Below the pieces are notes generated by a model, which saw nothing but the letters and a program-made list of their open reading frames with translations, made no database searches and was not told the DNA's origin. Source: Bacillota bacterium (lineage in GTDB: Bacteria; Bacillota; Sulfobacillia; Sulfobacillales; JAIMBI01). Taken from it: DNA of 51,536 nt. Of the stretch, positions 24,241 to 33,261 are shown piece by piece; position 1 is the first letter of the stretch, and each line of letters opens with the position of its first letter. The stretch is taken from NCBI GenBank assembly GCA_021846565.1, contig JAJZWS010000017.1:1-51536 (forward strand), written 5' to 3'. The translations under genes and the position numbers were made by a program.

Positions 24241-25656
24241 GTGACCGGTGGTTCGGTGACGACGTGGGATGCCGGTCTGGAGGAGACTCTCCGCCAGCTT
24301 CTGGGGCGTCAGGCGGTGGATTACGTCGAGCTGCGGCTGGAGGTCAACGAAGCCACCGTCATTGAGCTGGTGGGCACGACCCCCCAGCGGGTGGACCACC
24401 AGTTGGACGTGGGCGGCAACGTGCGGGCGGTGTCTGGGGGGTACGTGGGCTTCGTCCACTTCGACGGCTGGCATCAGCTGGAGGCGCGCGTTCGTGAAGC
24501 CGTGCAGCTGGCGCAGTGGGGCGAAGCCGCCAGCTTGGGTCCGCGCGACGGCTGGGCCCCCAGCCAGGTGGTGCACTTGCGCACGCGCGTGCCGTACGGC
24601 GAAGACCCACGCGGCGTCTCACTGGAAGAGAAGATGAGTCTGCTGCAGGGATACGCCGATGTGGGCCTGTCGGCCTCATCGGCCATTCAAAATGTGCAAA
24701 CCCGCTACTTTGACCGCTATCGCCATCTGTTGTTCCTGAACAGCCGCGGCAGCGTGGTGGAACAGGAGAAGATGGACCTGGGTGGCAGTGTTCTCATGGT
24801 GGCGCGACGTCAGGGTTCCGTCGCACAACGGGGCGTGAGCTTTGGGTCCTCCAACGATTTTGGTGCGGTTCGCGGGCTCGGCGACGAGGTGCGGGACGCC
24901 GCCCGCCAGGCGGTGTTGCTGCTTGAGGCGCCCGAAATTGTGGGCGGCGAGTACACCGTGGTCGTCGATCCCCACTTGGCCGGCGTGTTTGCGCATGAGG
25001 CGTTCGGCCACTTGAGCGAAGCGGACGGGCAGGTGGACGATGCCGGCCTCTTGCAGGCGATGCGGCTGGGGCGGCGCTTCGGGCCCAAGAATCTGCACAT
25101 ATACGACACGGGGCGCGATGAGGGGAGCCGCGGATATCTGCCGGTGGACGACGAAGGGGTGGAGGCCCGGGACATCGACCTCATCAGGGACGGGGAGTTG
25201 GTGGGGCGCCTGCACTCCTGCCGGACGGCGGGCAGTCTAGGCGAACAGCCGACAGGCAACGCCCGGGCTCTGCACTACCGGTTTGCGCCCATCGTGCGGA
25301 TGCGCAACACGGTCATCGCCCCGGGCGACACGCCGGTGGAGGGGCTGTTCCAGGGCATCAAGCGTGGGATTTACGCCACGGGCAGCACGGGTGGACAAAC
25401 CAACGGGGAAGTGTTCGCGTTTCGGGCGGCCCAAGCCTATCTGATCGAAGACGGACGGGTCACCCAACCTCTACGGAACGCTGTGCTGACGGGCAACGTG
25501 TTTTCCACGCTCGACAACATCACGGCGATTGGCAGCGACTTCACCCGGTATGAGGGGGGAGGCGGGTGCGGCAAGGCCGGGCAGATGCCGCTGCCCGTCA
25601 GCCACCACGCGCCGTCGCTGCGCATCGAGCGGTGTCTGGTGGGAGGGGGACGATGA
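24241..25656 (+). CDS. tldD: TldD-family metallopeptidase
   Basis: The product has 471 residues. The zinc motif HExxxH occurs in GVFAHEAFGHLSEADG, and the C-terminal metal-binding Cys region is GGGGCGKAGQMPLPV. N-terminal beta domain features (VDYVELRLEVNEATVIEL) are as in TldD. TldD pairs with TldE to form a heterodimeric protease that degrades unfolded peptides and matures some RiPPs. The GTG at 24241 is chosen for GGGGGAG 5 nt upstream; an ATG at 24184 lies inside the intercistronic hairpin and is unlikely. It overlaps tldE by 4 nt. Finding the pair inside a peptide-import operon suggests breakdown of imported peptides, although no RiPP precursor is seen nearby. Confidence 0.94.
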   Translation: MTGGSVTTWDAGLEETLRQLLGRQAVDYVELRLEVNEATVIELVGTTPQRVDHQLDVGGNVRAVSGGYVGFVHFDGWHQLEARVREAVQLAQWGEAASLGPRDGWAPSQVVHLRTRVPYGEDPRGVSLEEKMSLLQGYADVGLSASSAIQNVQTRYFDRYRHLLFLNSRGSVVEQEKMDLGGSVLMVARRQGSVAQRGVSFGSSNDFGAVRGLGDEVRDAARQAVLLLEAPEIVGGEYTVVVDPHLAGVFAHEAFGHLSEADGQVDDAGLLQAMRLGRRFGPKNLHIYDTGRDEGSRGYLPVDDEGVEARDIDLIRDGELVGRLHSCRTAGSLGEQPTGNARALHYRFAPIVRMRNTVIAPGDTPVEGLFQGIKRGIYATGSTGGQTNGEVFAFRAAQAYLIEDGRVTQPLRNAVLTGNVFSTLDNITAIGSDFTRYEGGGGCGKAGQMPLPVSHHAPSLRIERCLVGGGR

Positions 25657-26999
25657 CCACCACAACGGATCCGTTCGTGCAGCGCCTGACCAAGCTGCGA
25701 CAGGCAGGCGAGCAGGTGTTGCTGACGGAGGTGCACCGGGAGCACGTGACCGCCCGGGTGCGGGGCGGTCACCTGGAAGGGATCGATCAGGGGCACGAGC
25801 ACCACCAGGCGGTGCGGGTCCTGTCGGGGGGACGGCTGGGGTATCAGGGCTCGCGCACCGCCGACTGGGACGCGTTGCTGGACGGCGCGCGTGCCGGGGC
25901 CCGGGGCGCGGAGTTGGATGGGTTTGTCCTAAGCGCCCTGGGTCAGGGAGCCGCGTCCGACGCTTCGTCTGAGGATTCCGTCCGCGACCCCGTGCCGGCC
26001 GACTTGGCGCACATGGCGCTCGCGATGGGTCGGGCCCTGTCGGGTGAGGCTCCCGAGGTGGTGCCCCAGGCGCAGGTGCAGTGGATGCGCCAATGGACGC
26101 GGCTGGTGGATGGGGACGGCGTCGAGCGGCGGTGGATGCGCACCGAAGGACGGGCGGCCTTGAGCGGCCGGGTGGTTCGAGATGGGGACTTCATGACGGT
26201 GGGGACCAATCGCGGGCAGGCGGCGGCCCTGCCCGATCCCCAGTCGCTCCTGGACCACGTCCGGACCCGCCTCGCGTGGGGTCAGCGCATCGTGTCGCTG
26301 GATGCCGACGTCCTGCCCATCGTGTTCATGCCGCCCGTGGGATTCAGTCTGCTGGCCCCACTGCTGGCGCGGCTGTCCGCTCCGGCCGTGGCCGCGAAAA
26401 CCAGTCCGTGGTCGGATGCCCTCGACACCCGTGTGGCGAATGCGGAGCTGTCGCTGGTGAGTGACCCTGGCATCGCCGATGGGCCGCGCAGTGTCCCGTG
26501 GGATGACGAGGGGACGGCCACCCGCCGGGTTCCACTCATCGACCGCGGCATGCTCCGCCACTGGATTCTGGATCGCCGGACGGCGCACCAACTGGGACAG
26601 TCGGCGCTGGGACTGGGCTTCAGCGGAGAATTGGGCAGCCCACCGACGCCCCGGCCCAGCAACGTCACGGTGAACGCCGGCTCGACCCCGTGGGCGGATC
26701 TCGTGCAGTCCCACCCCCGCCTGCTGATTTTGGAGGGATGGGTGGGGGGTCGGCCCGTCAACCCGTTGCGCGGGGAGATGGCCGGCACCGCCACGGCCCT
26801 GTACCTGGTGGACCATGGGGCCGTCGTGGGCCGCGTCAAAAATGTGGTGGTGTCGGTCAACGCTCTGGAAGCTTGGGGCAGCCGGCTGTCCCGGGTGGGG
26901 GACGAGCGGCACTGGGTAGGCGGCGGCATGATGCAGTTGGCGCCCGCCTTCCTGCCCCCCATCTTGGTCCAAGACGTTGCGGTCGCGGCCAAGTCGTGA
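25653..26999 (+). CDS. tldE: TldE/PmbA-family protein, partner of TldD
   Basis: The product has 448 residues. The same overall fold as TldD is recognisable (N-terminal AGEQVLLTEVHREHVTARVRGG; C-terminal GEMAGTATALYLVDHGAVVGRVKNVVVSVN), but the HExxxH motif is absent, as expected for the non-catalytic TldE subunit. The ATG overlaps the tldD stop (ATGA) and has GGGAGGGGG upstream, so the subunits are translationally coupled. The 54 nt before the next reading frame carry no terminator. Confidence 0.92.
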   Translation: MTTTTDPFVQRLTKLRQAGEQVLLTEVHREHVTARVRGGHLEGIDQGHEHHQAVRVLSGGRLGYQGSRTADWDALLDGARAGARGAELDGFVLSALGQGAASDASSEDSVRDPVPADLAHMALAMGRALSGEAPEVVPQAQVQWMRQWTRLVDGDGVERRWMRTEGRAALSGRVVRDGDFMTVGTNRGQAAALPDPQSLLDHVRTRLAWGQRIVSLDADVLPIVFMPPVGFSLLAPLLARLSAPAVAAKTSPWSDALDTRVANAELSLVSDPGIADGPRSVPWDDEGTATRRVPLIDRGMLRHWILDRRTAHQLGQSALGLGFSGELGSPPTPRPSNVTVNAGSTPWADLVQSHPRLLILEGWVGGRPVNPLRGEMAGTATALYLVDHGAVVGRVKNVVVSVNALEAWGSRLSRVGDERHWVGGGMMQLAPAFLPPILVQDVAVAAKS

Positions 27000-27070
27000 C
27001 GCGACGGACCGACCGCGCCTACACACCGGGCCGGTGCGGCCATTGATGAACAATGAAGAAGGGGGCACCG

Positions 27071-27994
27071 ATGAGCACTTCGGAGAGTTCCGAGGCGGTG
27101 GCGGTGGGAAGTTCCACGAACGACGAAGTGTGGATGCCGAAAGCCAGTTCGCGCACCGAGCGGGTGTGGGCGCATCCGCTGGCCCGGTGGGGCATTATCG
27201 TGCTGCTCGCCATCATTGGGTTCTCGTTTGTGGGTCCGAGCCTGTATCGCGGTAGTGCGTACACCCTGCACATGACGGCGCTCCTGCAGCCGCCCAGCGC
27301 GCGGTTCCCCCTGGGGACGAACAATTTGGGGCGCAACATGCTGGCGCGACTCATGCTTGGAGGACAAACCTCGCTGGAGGTGGGATTTGCCGCCGCCATC
27401 GCGGGGATGACCATCGGGGTGGTGTACGGTTTGGTGGCCGGGTACTCCGGTGGATTCGTCGACGCGGTTATGATGCGCATCGTGGACATGCTCCGAGCGA
27501 TTCCCGGGTTGTTTCTGTTGCTGTTCGTCGACGCGATCGTCAAGCCCAGCCCGCTTATACTGGTTTTCCTGATTGCCGGCATTTCGTGGCATGGGGTGAG
27601 CCGTTTGGTGCGCGGGGAGGTGCTGCGCATCCGGTCGGAAGGATTTGTGGAAGCGGCAGTGGCCGCCGGGGCCTCCAAGGGCCGCATCATGCGGCAGTAC
27701 CTGTTTCCCAATGCGATCGGCGTGATTATCGTGTCCACCACGTTCCACATCGCGGATGCCATTCTCGCGGTGGCGGGGCTCAGCTTTCTCGGGCTCGGGC
27801 TGCCCCCGCCGCTGCCCAACTGGGGCGCGATGCTGGCCAACTCGATGGCCTATCTGCCCCAGAACGCGTGGTGGTTAGTTTATCCGCCCGGATTCATGAT
27901 CCTGCTGACGGTTCTGTCGATTAATTTCATCGGCGACGGCGTGCGGGCCGCCTTTGGGCGCAACGCGCGGCGTGCGGGGCGGAGGGGAGCCTGA
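27071..27994 (+). CDS. peptide ABC transporter permease, DppC/OppC type
   Basis: The product has 307 residues. A long N-terminal cytosolic stretch precedes the first membrane helix (about 41-62), then a short outer segment (PPSARFPLGTNNLGRNMLAR, with the LGTDxxGRD-like motif) and about five more helices. The cytosolic EAA loop reads EAAVAAGASKGRIMRQYLFPNA and contacts the ATPase. AAGAAGGGGG is placed 6 nt before ATG 27071, so the ATG 18 nt upstream is less likely. It ends one base inside the next permease gene. No ATPase (OppD/OppF-like) gene is present in the operon, so the ATPase must be shared or encoded elsewhere. Confidence 0.92.
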   Translation: MSTSESSEAVAVGSSTNDEVWMPKASSRTERVWAHPLARWGIIVLLAIIGFSFVGPSLYRGSAYTLHMTALLQPPSARFPLGTNNLGRNMLARLMLGGQTSLEVGFAAAIAGMTIGVVYGLVAGYSGGFVDAVMMRIVDMLRAIPGLFLLLFVDAIVKPSPLILVFLIAGISWHGVSRLVRGEVLRIRSEGFVEAAVAAGASKGRIMRQYLFPNAIGVIIVSTTFHIADAILAVAGLSFLGLGLPPPLPNWGAMLANSMAYLPQNAWWLVYPPGFMILLTVLSINFIGDGVRAAFGRNARRAGRRGA

Positions 27995-28950
27995 TGGCGC
28001 GCGTAGTGTTGCAGCGGGTGTTGCAGTCTTTGCCAACGCTGTTCTTTCTCACGTTCTTGAGCTTCGGTCTCATGCAGATCGTGCCGGGGGGCCCGGCGGT
28101 GATCATGCTGGGCAACAACGCAACCCCGCAATTGATTGCGCAGCTCAACCGCTCGATGGGACTCAACAAGCCGATCTACGTGCAATACGCCATCTGGCTG
28201 GAGCACTTGTTCCACGGCAATCTGGGATACGCCTACACCCAGCACGCCTCGGTGCTGAGCCTCATCGGCCAGAACCTGCCGCGCACGCTCATCCTGGTCC
28301 TGAGCGCCATCATCCTGTCGCACGCCATCTCCATCTGGCTCGGCGTCCTGCAGGCGACACGCCATTCGACGCGCCGCGATCACGCAATCTCGGTCGGGAC
28401 GTATTTCTTCTACTGCATGCCCGTGTTCTGGCTGGGCATAATGGTAGTGGCGATATTTGCCGTGGACCTTAGGTGGTTCCCCGCCGGGGGAATCTCCAAC
28501 CCCTTGAGTACGGGGTCTTCGGTTGCCGGCTACATTGACCACATGTTCCTGCCGGTGGTTGTGCTGGTAATTGGCACCGTGGCCGGCTGGACCCGGTTCG
28601 TGCGCGGCTCCATGGTGGAGACCCTAGACCAAGACTACATCCGCACCGCCCGGGCGAAAGGCATTTCGGAGCTGCGCGTCTTCTACGTGCACGCGCTGCG
28701 CAACTCGGTCATCCCGCTCATCACGTTGGCCGGGATGTCCCTGCCCGGGTTGTTCAGCGGCGCGCTGATCATTGAGATGATCTTCAACTACCCCGGGATG
28801 GGGCTCCTGTTTTGGAATGCCGCGCAGCAGCGGGATTATCCGGTGCTGATGGCGGTGGTCCTGATGGTGGGTGTGCTGGGCATTCTCGGAAACCTGCTGG
28901 CGGACCTCTTGTACGCCATGGTGGATCCCCGCATTCGCTACAGCCGATGA
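27994..28950 (+). CDS. peptide ABC transporter permease, DppB/OppB type
   Basis: The product has 318 residues and six predicted membrane helices. It opens with the DppB pattern (LQRVLQSLPTLFFLTFLSFGLMQIVPGGPA) and has the EAA loop DYIRTARAKGISELRVFYVHALRNS. The C-terminal helix ends at RIRYSR, which matches the family's VDPRIRY ending. The ATG overlaps the preceding stop (TGATG). In most dpp/opp operons B precedes C; here the order is reversed. Confidence 0.94.
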   Translation: MARVVLQRVLQSLPTLFFLTFLSFGLMQIVPGGPAVIMLGNNATPQLIAQLNRSMGLNKPIYVQYAIWLEHLFHGNLGYAYTQHASVLSLIGQNLPRTLILVLSAIILSHAISIWLGVLQATRHSTRRDHAISVGTYFFYCMPVFWLGIMVVAIFAVDLRWFPAGGISNPLSTGSSVAGYIDHMFLPVVVLVIGTVAGWTRFVRGSMVETLDQDYIRTARAKGISELRVFYVHALRNSVIPLITLAGMSLPGLFSGALIIEMIFNYPGMGLLFWNAAQQRDYPVLMAVVLMVGVLGILGNLLADLLYAMVDPRIRYSR

Positions 28951-28980
28951 AGTCCCACCCAGAAAGCAGGAGGCGATGAT

Positions 28981-30912
28981 ATGCAGTGGCCGACGAAGGT
29001 TCTGGTGACCGCCGCGTTGGTGATGACCGCCATGGGCGGGGGACTGGGATCCATGGGGCCCGCCGCCGCGGCGCCCTACGGATCGGGTGGGGGTCCGGGC
29101 GGGGCCACGGTGTTGGGCAGCACGCCCGCCAGCACCCCGATGACGGTGAGCATCATCTTTAAAGTCCGACACCAGACCCAGCTGACGCGGCGCATCGCGG
29201 CGGTGTCCACGCCGGGGCCGCTGTTTCGGCACTATCTGTCCGTGGCGCAGTTCGCGGCCGCCTACGGCCAAAGCCCCCAGACGATTTCCCGCCTGACCGA
29301 GTACCTGTCGCAGTTCGGGATCACGAGCGACGTAATGGCCAACAACCTGGTGGTAACTGCCCAGGGCACGGCCGGGGCGTTCGACCAGGCGTTTCGCGTC
29401 CGGATTCAGAATCAGCAGTACGGCGGCAAGACGTTCCACGCGCCTAAGGGCGCCCCCACCATCCCGGATGGCATGGGAGGCAAGGTGCTGGCCGTGCTGG
29501 GGCTGAGCAACTACGGGCAGGCGAAAAGCCAGTTGGCTCTGCCCGTGGGCATGAGTCAGGCCGCAACGACTGCGAACACGCCGCCGGCGGGCATGCGTAC
29601 GCCCGCGGACCTGGTCGAGCAGTACAATGTGGCGCCGCTGTACAACGCGGGCTTTACCGGCCAGGGTCAAACCATCGGCATCGTGACGCTGGCGGCGCTG
29701 AACCCCAGCGACGCCTACACGTTTTGGGCGGACAACCACATCGCGGTGCTGAGCAATCGGCTGAGCCTGGTCAACGTGGATGGGGGCCCGGGTCCGGTCT
29801 CCCTGAAGTCCGGATCCACCGAAACCACGGTGGACGTGGAGCAGTCGGGTGCGCTCGCGCCCCAGGCGCGCATCATCGTGTACCAAGCGCCCAACGGTGG
29901 GGGGACGGGCTTTGTGGATGCCTACTTTACGGCCGTGACGCAGGACGTGGCGGGATCGGTGTCGTCCAGCTGGGGTACCAGCGAAACAGCGGTCATGAAG
30001 GGCATTCGCCAGGGGTTCGTGTCTCCGGGGTATCCTGAGGCGTTCACCGAGGCTTACATGGAGGGGGCCGTCCAGGGCATTTCCATGTTTGCCGCGTCGG
30101 GTGACGCGGGCGCCTATGCGGCGTCGCGGGCCCCCGGCGGGCCGACCAATCTCTCGGTGGGCATGCCGTCGGATAGCCCGTACGTGACGTCGGCCGGCGG
30201 CACCACGCTGCCCGGCACGCAGACCTACACGACGAAAGCCGGCACCTTCACGGTGACGGTGCCCCGGCAGCGCACCTGGGGGCGCGACTACCTGTTCCCC
30301 TTCTGGAAGGAGTTCGGGTTTCCGTCCGAGGCCGCGTGGGCGACGCTGCATGCGGTGGGCAGCGGCGGAGGATACAGCCAGCTGTATTCGACGCCCGCGT
30401 ATCAACAGGGGGTGCGCGGGGTCAACGCGTTCAGTGCCGTGCCGTGGCTCACCCCCATCAACAACAACACCGCCTGGCAGTTCAATCCCAGCCCGAGCGT
30501 CGTGGTGGGGACGGCTTCGGGGCGCAACATTCCGGATCTGGCGATGAACGCCGACCCGCAGACGGGATATGCGGTGTACAGCACCCTGTTTGATTCGGCG
30601 GCGCATCCGTCGGATTGGCTGCAGATCGGGGGGACCAGCTTTGTTGCCCCCCAGCTGGCCGGTCTCACCGCGCTCATCAACGGCGAGGTGGGGGCGCGTG
30701 TCGGCTTCTGGAACCCGCAGATTTACCGGTTTGCCACGGGCGGGTCGTCGCCGTTTCATCCGCTGGACACGACCGGGACGAGCAACGACAACCTCTACTA
30801 CACGGGGACGGCCGGCGCCGTCTACAACCCGGGCAGTGGTCTCGGGACGCCCAACATCGCGGCGCTCGCCAGTCAGTTCCAGATGTCGGGAGGTGGGTCC
30901 CCGCCAAGCTGA
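28981..30912 (+). CDS. secreted S53-family (kumamolisin/sedolisin) acid protease precursor
   Basis: The product has 643 residues. A signal peptide (about 1-31, ending AAAA) and a pro-domain (about 45-185, with HYLSVAQFAAAYG, the typical pro-kumamolisin block) precede the catalytic domain. The Ser-Glu-Asp triad reads Glu281 and Asp285 (ETTVDVE) with Ser553 (GGTSFVAPQ); the oxyanion Asp is Asp375 in ASGDAG. The calcium site region is near the end (NPGSGLGTPN). Enzymes of this family work outside the cell at acid pH, so it would release peptides for the transporter encoded upstream. The ATG has AGGAGG 7 nt upstream. It closes the operon; a strong hairpin follows. Confidence 0.94.
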   Translation: MQWPTKVLVTAALVMTAMGGGLGSMGPAAAAPYGSGGGPGGATVLGSTPASTPMTVSIIFKVRHQTQLTRRIAAVSTPGPLFRHYLSVAQFAAAYGQSPQTISRLTEYLSQFGITSDVMANNLVVTAQGTAGAFDQAFRVRIQNQQYGGKTFHAPKGAPTIPDGMGGKVLAVLGLSNYGQAKSQLALPVGMSQAATTANTPPAGMRTPADLVEQYNVAPLYNAGFTGQGQTIGIVTLAALNPSDAYTFWADNHIAVLSNRLSLVNVDGGPGPVSLKSGSTETTVDVEQSGALAPQARIIVYQAPNGGGTGFVDAYFTAVTQDVAGSVSSSWGTSETAVMKGIRQGFVSPGYPEAFTEAYMEGAVQGISMFAASGDAGAYAASRAPGGPTNLSVGMPSDSPYVTSAGGTTLPGTQTYTTKAGTFTVTVPRQRTWGRDYLFPFWKEFGFPSEAAWATLHAVGSGGGYSQLYSTPAYQQGVRGVNAFSAVPWLTPINNNTAWQFNPSPSVVVGTASGRNIPDLAMNADPQTGYAVYSTLFDSAAHPSDWLQIGGTSFVAPQLAGLTALINGEVGARVGFWNPQIYRFATGGSSPFHPLDTTGTSNDNLYYTGTAGAVYNPGSGLGTPNIAALASQFQMSGGGSPPS

Positions 30913-30932
30913 CGGAGGTGCCTCTGGCGCAC

Positions 30933-30968
30933 CGCCGCTGCCGGATGCTGAGGCTGCCGGCAGCGGCG
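30933..30968. terminator. bidirectional hairpin between the S53 gene and the nitrilase gene
   Basis: A perfect 12-bp stem (30933-30944 with 30957-30968) has a 12-nt loop and sits 2 nt from the nitrilase stop. There is no clear T tract on either strand. Confidence 0.55.
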
Positions 30969-30970
30969 TG

Positions 30971-31921
30971 TCAGTGGCGCACCACGTTGCGGCGGGGCTC
31001 TTCATTGACGTGGAGGGTAAAGACGTCGGGGCGCGCGTAGTGGCCTGTGACGTCAAAGTCGAACCGGGCCTGTTCCAGTTCGGTCAGGTCCAGCGTCGCG
31101 ACCAGGAGGCCGGCCGCATGGTACAGCGGGCCCCGCACATATTGGCCCAAGGGCCCGACGATGGCGCTCCCGCCCCGACACAGTTCGTCGGGTGCCTCGG
31201 CCAGGTCGGCCGCACACGCCAGGTCGTCCGGGTACATGGTTTTGGTGACGTACTGGTTGGCGCCCAGCACGAAGCAGCGTCCCTCGCATGCGATGTGTTG
31301 GAGTGTGGCCTGCCAGGTGTCGCGGTCGTCGGCCGTCGGGGCCACATAAAGCGACACGCCTTTGTCATACATGGCGGCGCGCGCGAGGGGCATGTAGTTT
31401 TCCCAGCAGATGAGCCCCCCGACGGGGCCAAACGGGGTGTCGACCACCGTCAGCGTGCTCCCGTCGCCCTCGCCCCAAATGAGGCGCTCGGAGCCGGTGG
31501 GCTTTAACTTGCGATGCCGGCCGAGCAACTGGCCTTCCGGGCCAAAATACAGGGTGGTGCCGTACAGCGTCCCCTGGCCCCCATGGTCGGCCCGTTCGAT
31601 GACGCCCAGGACCACGTAGGCGTGGGCCTGCGCCACGGCTGCCGCCAGCCGGTCGATGGCCGGCGAGGGCACCTCCACCGCAGACCGCCAATAGCGTCCC
31701 CAGTCAAGGCGGCCCTCCCGTCGGCGACTGCCGACGACGGCGCCAAATCCCAATCCCCGCGGATAGCCCGACAAAAACGCTTCCGGAAACACGACCAGTT
31801 CGGCGCCCTGGCCCACGGCCTCTGCCAGGTGCTCAATCACCCGGTCGACACTCCGTTCCAAGTCCATCAGCACCGGAGCGTCCTGAACCACCGCCACCGT
31901 GACCGCATCGGCCCGCCGCAT
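30971..31921 (-). CDS. nitrilase-family carbon-nitrogen hydrolase
   Basis: The product has 316 residues. The catalytic triad is complete: Glu47 in VVFPEAFLSGYP, Lys138 in HRKLKPTGSERLIWGEGDG and Cys172 in GLICWENYMPLAR. The CWENYMP context and the SERLIWGEGDGS stretch fit true nitrilases (nitrile to carboxylic acid plus ammonia) rather than amidases. The ATG has AAGGAAGG 6 nt upstream. The gene is divergent from paaABCD; arylacetonitrile hydrolysis would give phenylacetate, so a shared pathway is plausible but not proven. Confidence 0.92.
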   Translation of the reverse strand: MRRADAVTVAVVQDAPVLMDLERSVDRVIEHLAEAVGQGAELVVFPEAFLSGYPRGLGFGAVVGSRRREGRLDWGRYWRSAVEVPSPAIDRLAAAVAQAHAYVVLGVIERADHGGQGTLYGTTLYFGPEGQLLGRHRKLKPTGSERLIWGEGDGSTLTVVDTPFGPVGGLICWENYMPLARAAMYDKGVSLYVAPTADDRDTWQATLQHIACEGRCFVLGANQYVTKTMYPDDLACAADLAEAPDELCRGGSAIVGPLGQYVRGPLYHAAGLLVATLDLTELEQARFDFDVTGHYARPDVFTLHVNEEPRRNVVRH

Positions 31922-32286
31922 GTTCACCCTTCCTTCTGGAGCTCCCGGGACAACCCCTGATGGAAAGCGAGGGGATGGGGCTCTGGCGACCATGGTGCAC
32001 CGAGGCGCGGTCCCTGTCCACACCCGGTGGCGAGGGAGCTCGGGCGCAGCGCGAGAACCCACTGAGCGGGCCTCCTGGCACCCGGGCGGCCCCGGCAAAC
32101 CAGGGTCCCAGGGAAGGGACCATCCGACGCAGGGTAGGCGGGACGCATGGTGCCTCTGCGATGGCCGAAGGTCGCTTCCAGGGCGCGCCCCACGACCGTA
32201 CCCGTCCAGAGGCGTGAGTGGTTGACTAAACTCACCTGCGTAGCGAAGCGTCGTGACCGGTGGCCAACCAGCAGAGGGGGCGTCGC
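31922..32286. promoter_or_regulatory. divergent control region of nitrilase and paa genes, with a dyad
   Basis: This 365-nt region must hold both promoters. No gene is visible in it. Ahead of paaA lies GTGAGT (32214-32219), ten bases, then ACTCAC (32230-32235): a 22-bp dyad overlapping a possible -35 hexamer TTGACT (32222-32227). I cannot identify a good -10 box. No regulator gene (PaaX or PaaR type) is adjacent. Confidence 0.45.
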
Positions 32287-33258
32287 ATGAACCCGAATGC
32301 AGAGGACCGCACACAGCAGTTTCTGGAACACCTCGACGACGGCCACATGGTGGAAGCGGACGACTGGATGCCCGACGCGTATCGGGCCGAGTTGGTGCGG
32401 CTCATCCGGTTGCACGCCGTCAGCGAAATCATGGGGACCCTGCCGGAAAAGGAGTGGGTGCCGCGTGCCCCCACGCTGTACCGCAAGCTGGCGCTCATGG
32501 CCAAAGTCCAAGACGAGGCTGGCCACGGGCAGCTGCTCATCCGCGTCGCGGAAGACCTCATGGCGCCGCGAGGGCAAAACCGCGAACACATCATGGAGGA
32601 CCTGTTTGCCGGCCGCCAGAAGTTCCACAATGTGTTTCATCTGCCCGTGCCGACGTGGGCCGACGCCGGACTCATCGGCTGGCTGGTGGATGGTGCCGCG
32701 ATTATCACGCAGGGCATGCTCCTCGGGGGCTCCTACGCGCCTTATACGCGTGCGCTCCGCCGCATTGTTGAAGAAGAGGCGTTCCACATCCAGCACGGCG
32801 AAAGCATCTGCATGGCCCTGGCCGAGGGCACGGCCGGACAGCGAGCCATGTTCCAGGATGCCCTGACGCGCTGGTGGCCTGCCCTGATGACGTTTTTCGG
32901 CCCGCCCGAGGATGGGACGGCACGGTCGGCGGCCCCGGGAGCGGCCCACACATCCCATCAGGCTGCCAACCTGCGTTTTCGGATCCGCACCAAGAGCAAT
33001 GAGGAGCTGCGCCAGCGCTACCTCAGCAAGTATGTGCCCCGCATTCGCTCGCTGGGGTTTGTCATCCCGGATCCCACGCTGAAGCAGGATCCAACCACGA
33101 AGGTGTGGACCTACCAGCCGCCGGACTGGGAGCAGTGGCGCGCCATCATTACCAATCATGGGCCGCGTTCCGCGGCGCGGGTGAACCTGCGGCACACATC
33201 GTATGCCGAGGGGCAGTGGGTGCGCGACGTGATGTCCGCCACCCGAAAGGCGGTGTGA
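32287..33258 (+). CDS. paaA: phenylacetyl-CoA 1,2-epoxidase catalytic subunit PaaA
   Basis: The product has 323 residues. It is the di-iron oxygenase subunit that epoxidises the ring of phenylacetyl-CoA. Iron-ligand helices are visible: the E..DExxH pattern in VQDEAGHGQLL and EEEAFHIQHGES, plus the upstream SEIMGTLPEKEWVPRAP block that is diagnostic of PaaA. The ATG has GAGGGGG upstream; an earlier ATG at 32260 is possible but lacks a site. First gene of paaABCD, separated by 3 nt from paaB. The reductase PaaE is not encoded here. Confidence 0.95.
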   Translation: MNPNAEDRTQQFLEHLDDGHMVEADDWMPDAYRAELVRLIRLHAVSEIMGTLPEKEWVPRAPTLYRKLALMAKVQDEAGHGQLLIRVAEDLMAPRGQNREHIMEDLFAGRQKFHNVFHLPVPTWADAGLIGWLVDGAAIITQGMLLGGSYAPYTRALRRIVEEEAFHIQHGESICMALAEGTAGQRAMFQDALTRWWPALMTFFGPPEDGTARSAAPGAAHTSHQAANLRFRIRTKSNEELRQRYLSKYVPRIRSLGFVIPDPTLKQDPTTKVWTYQPPDWEQWRAIITNHGPRSAARVNLRHTSYAEGQWVRDVMSATRKAV

Positions 33259-33261
33259 GAT

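Noticed and set aside
28624-31056. 810-codon minus-strand frame
   Set aside because: Antisense to the permease and S53 protease genes, which carry complete motifs; no plausible product.
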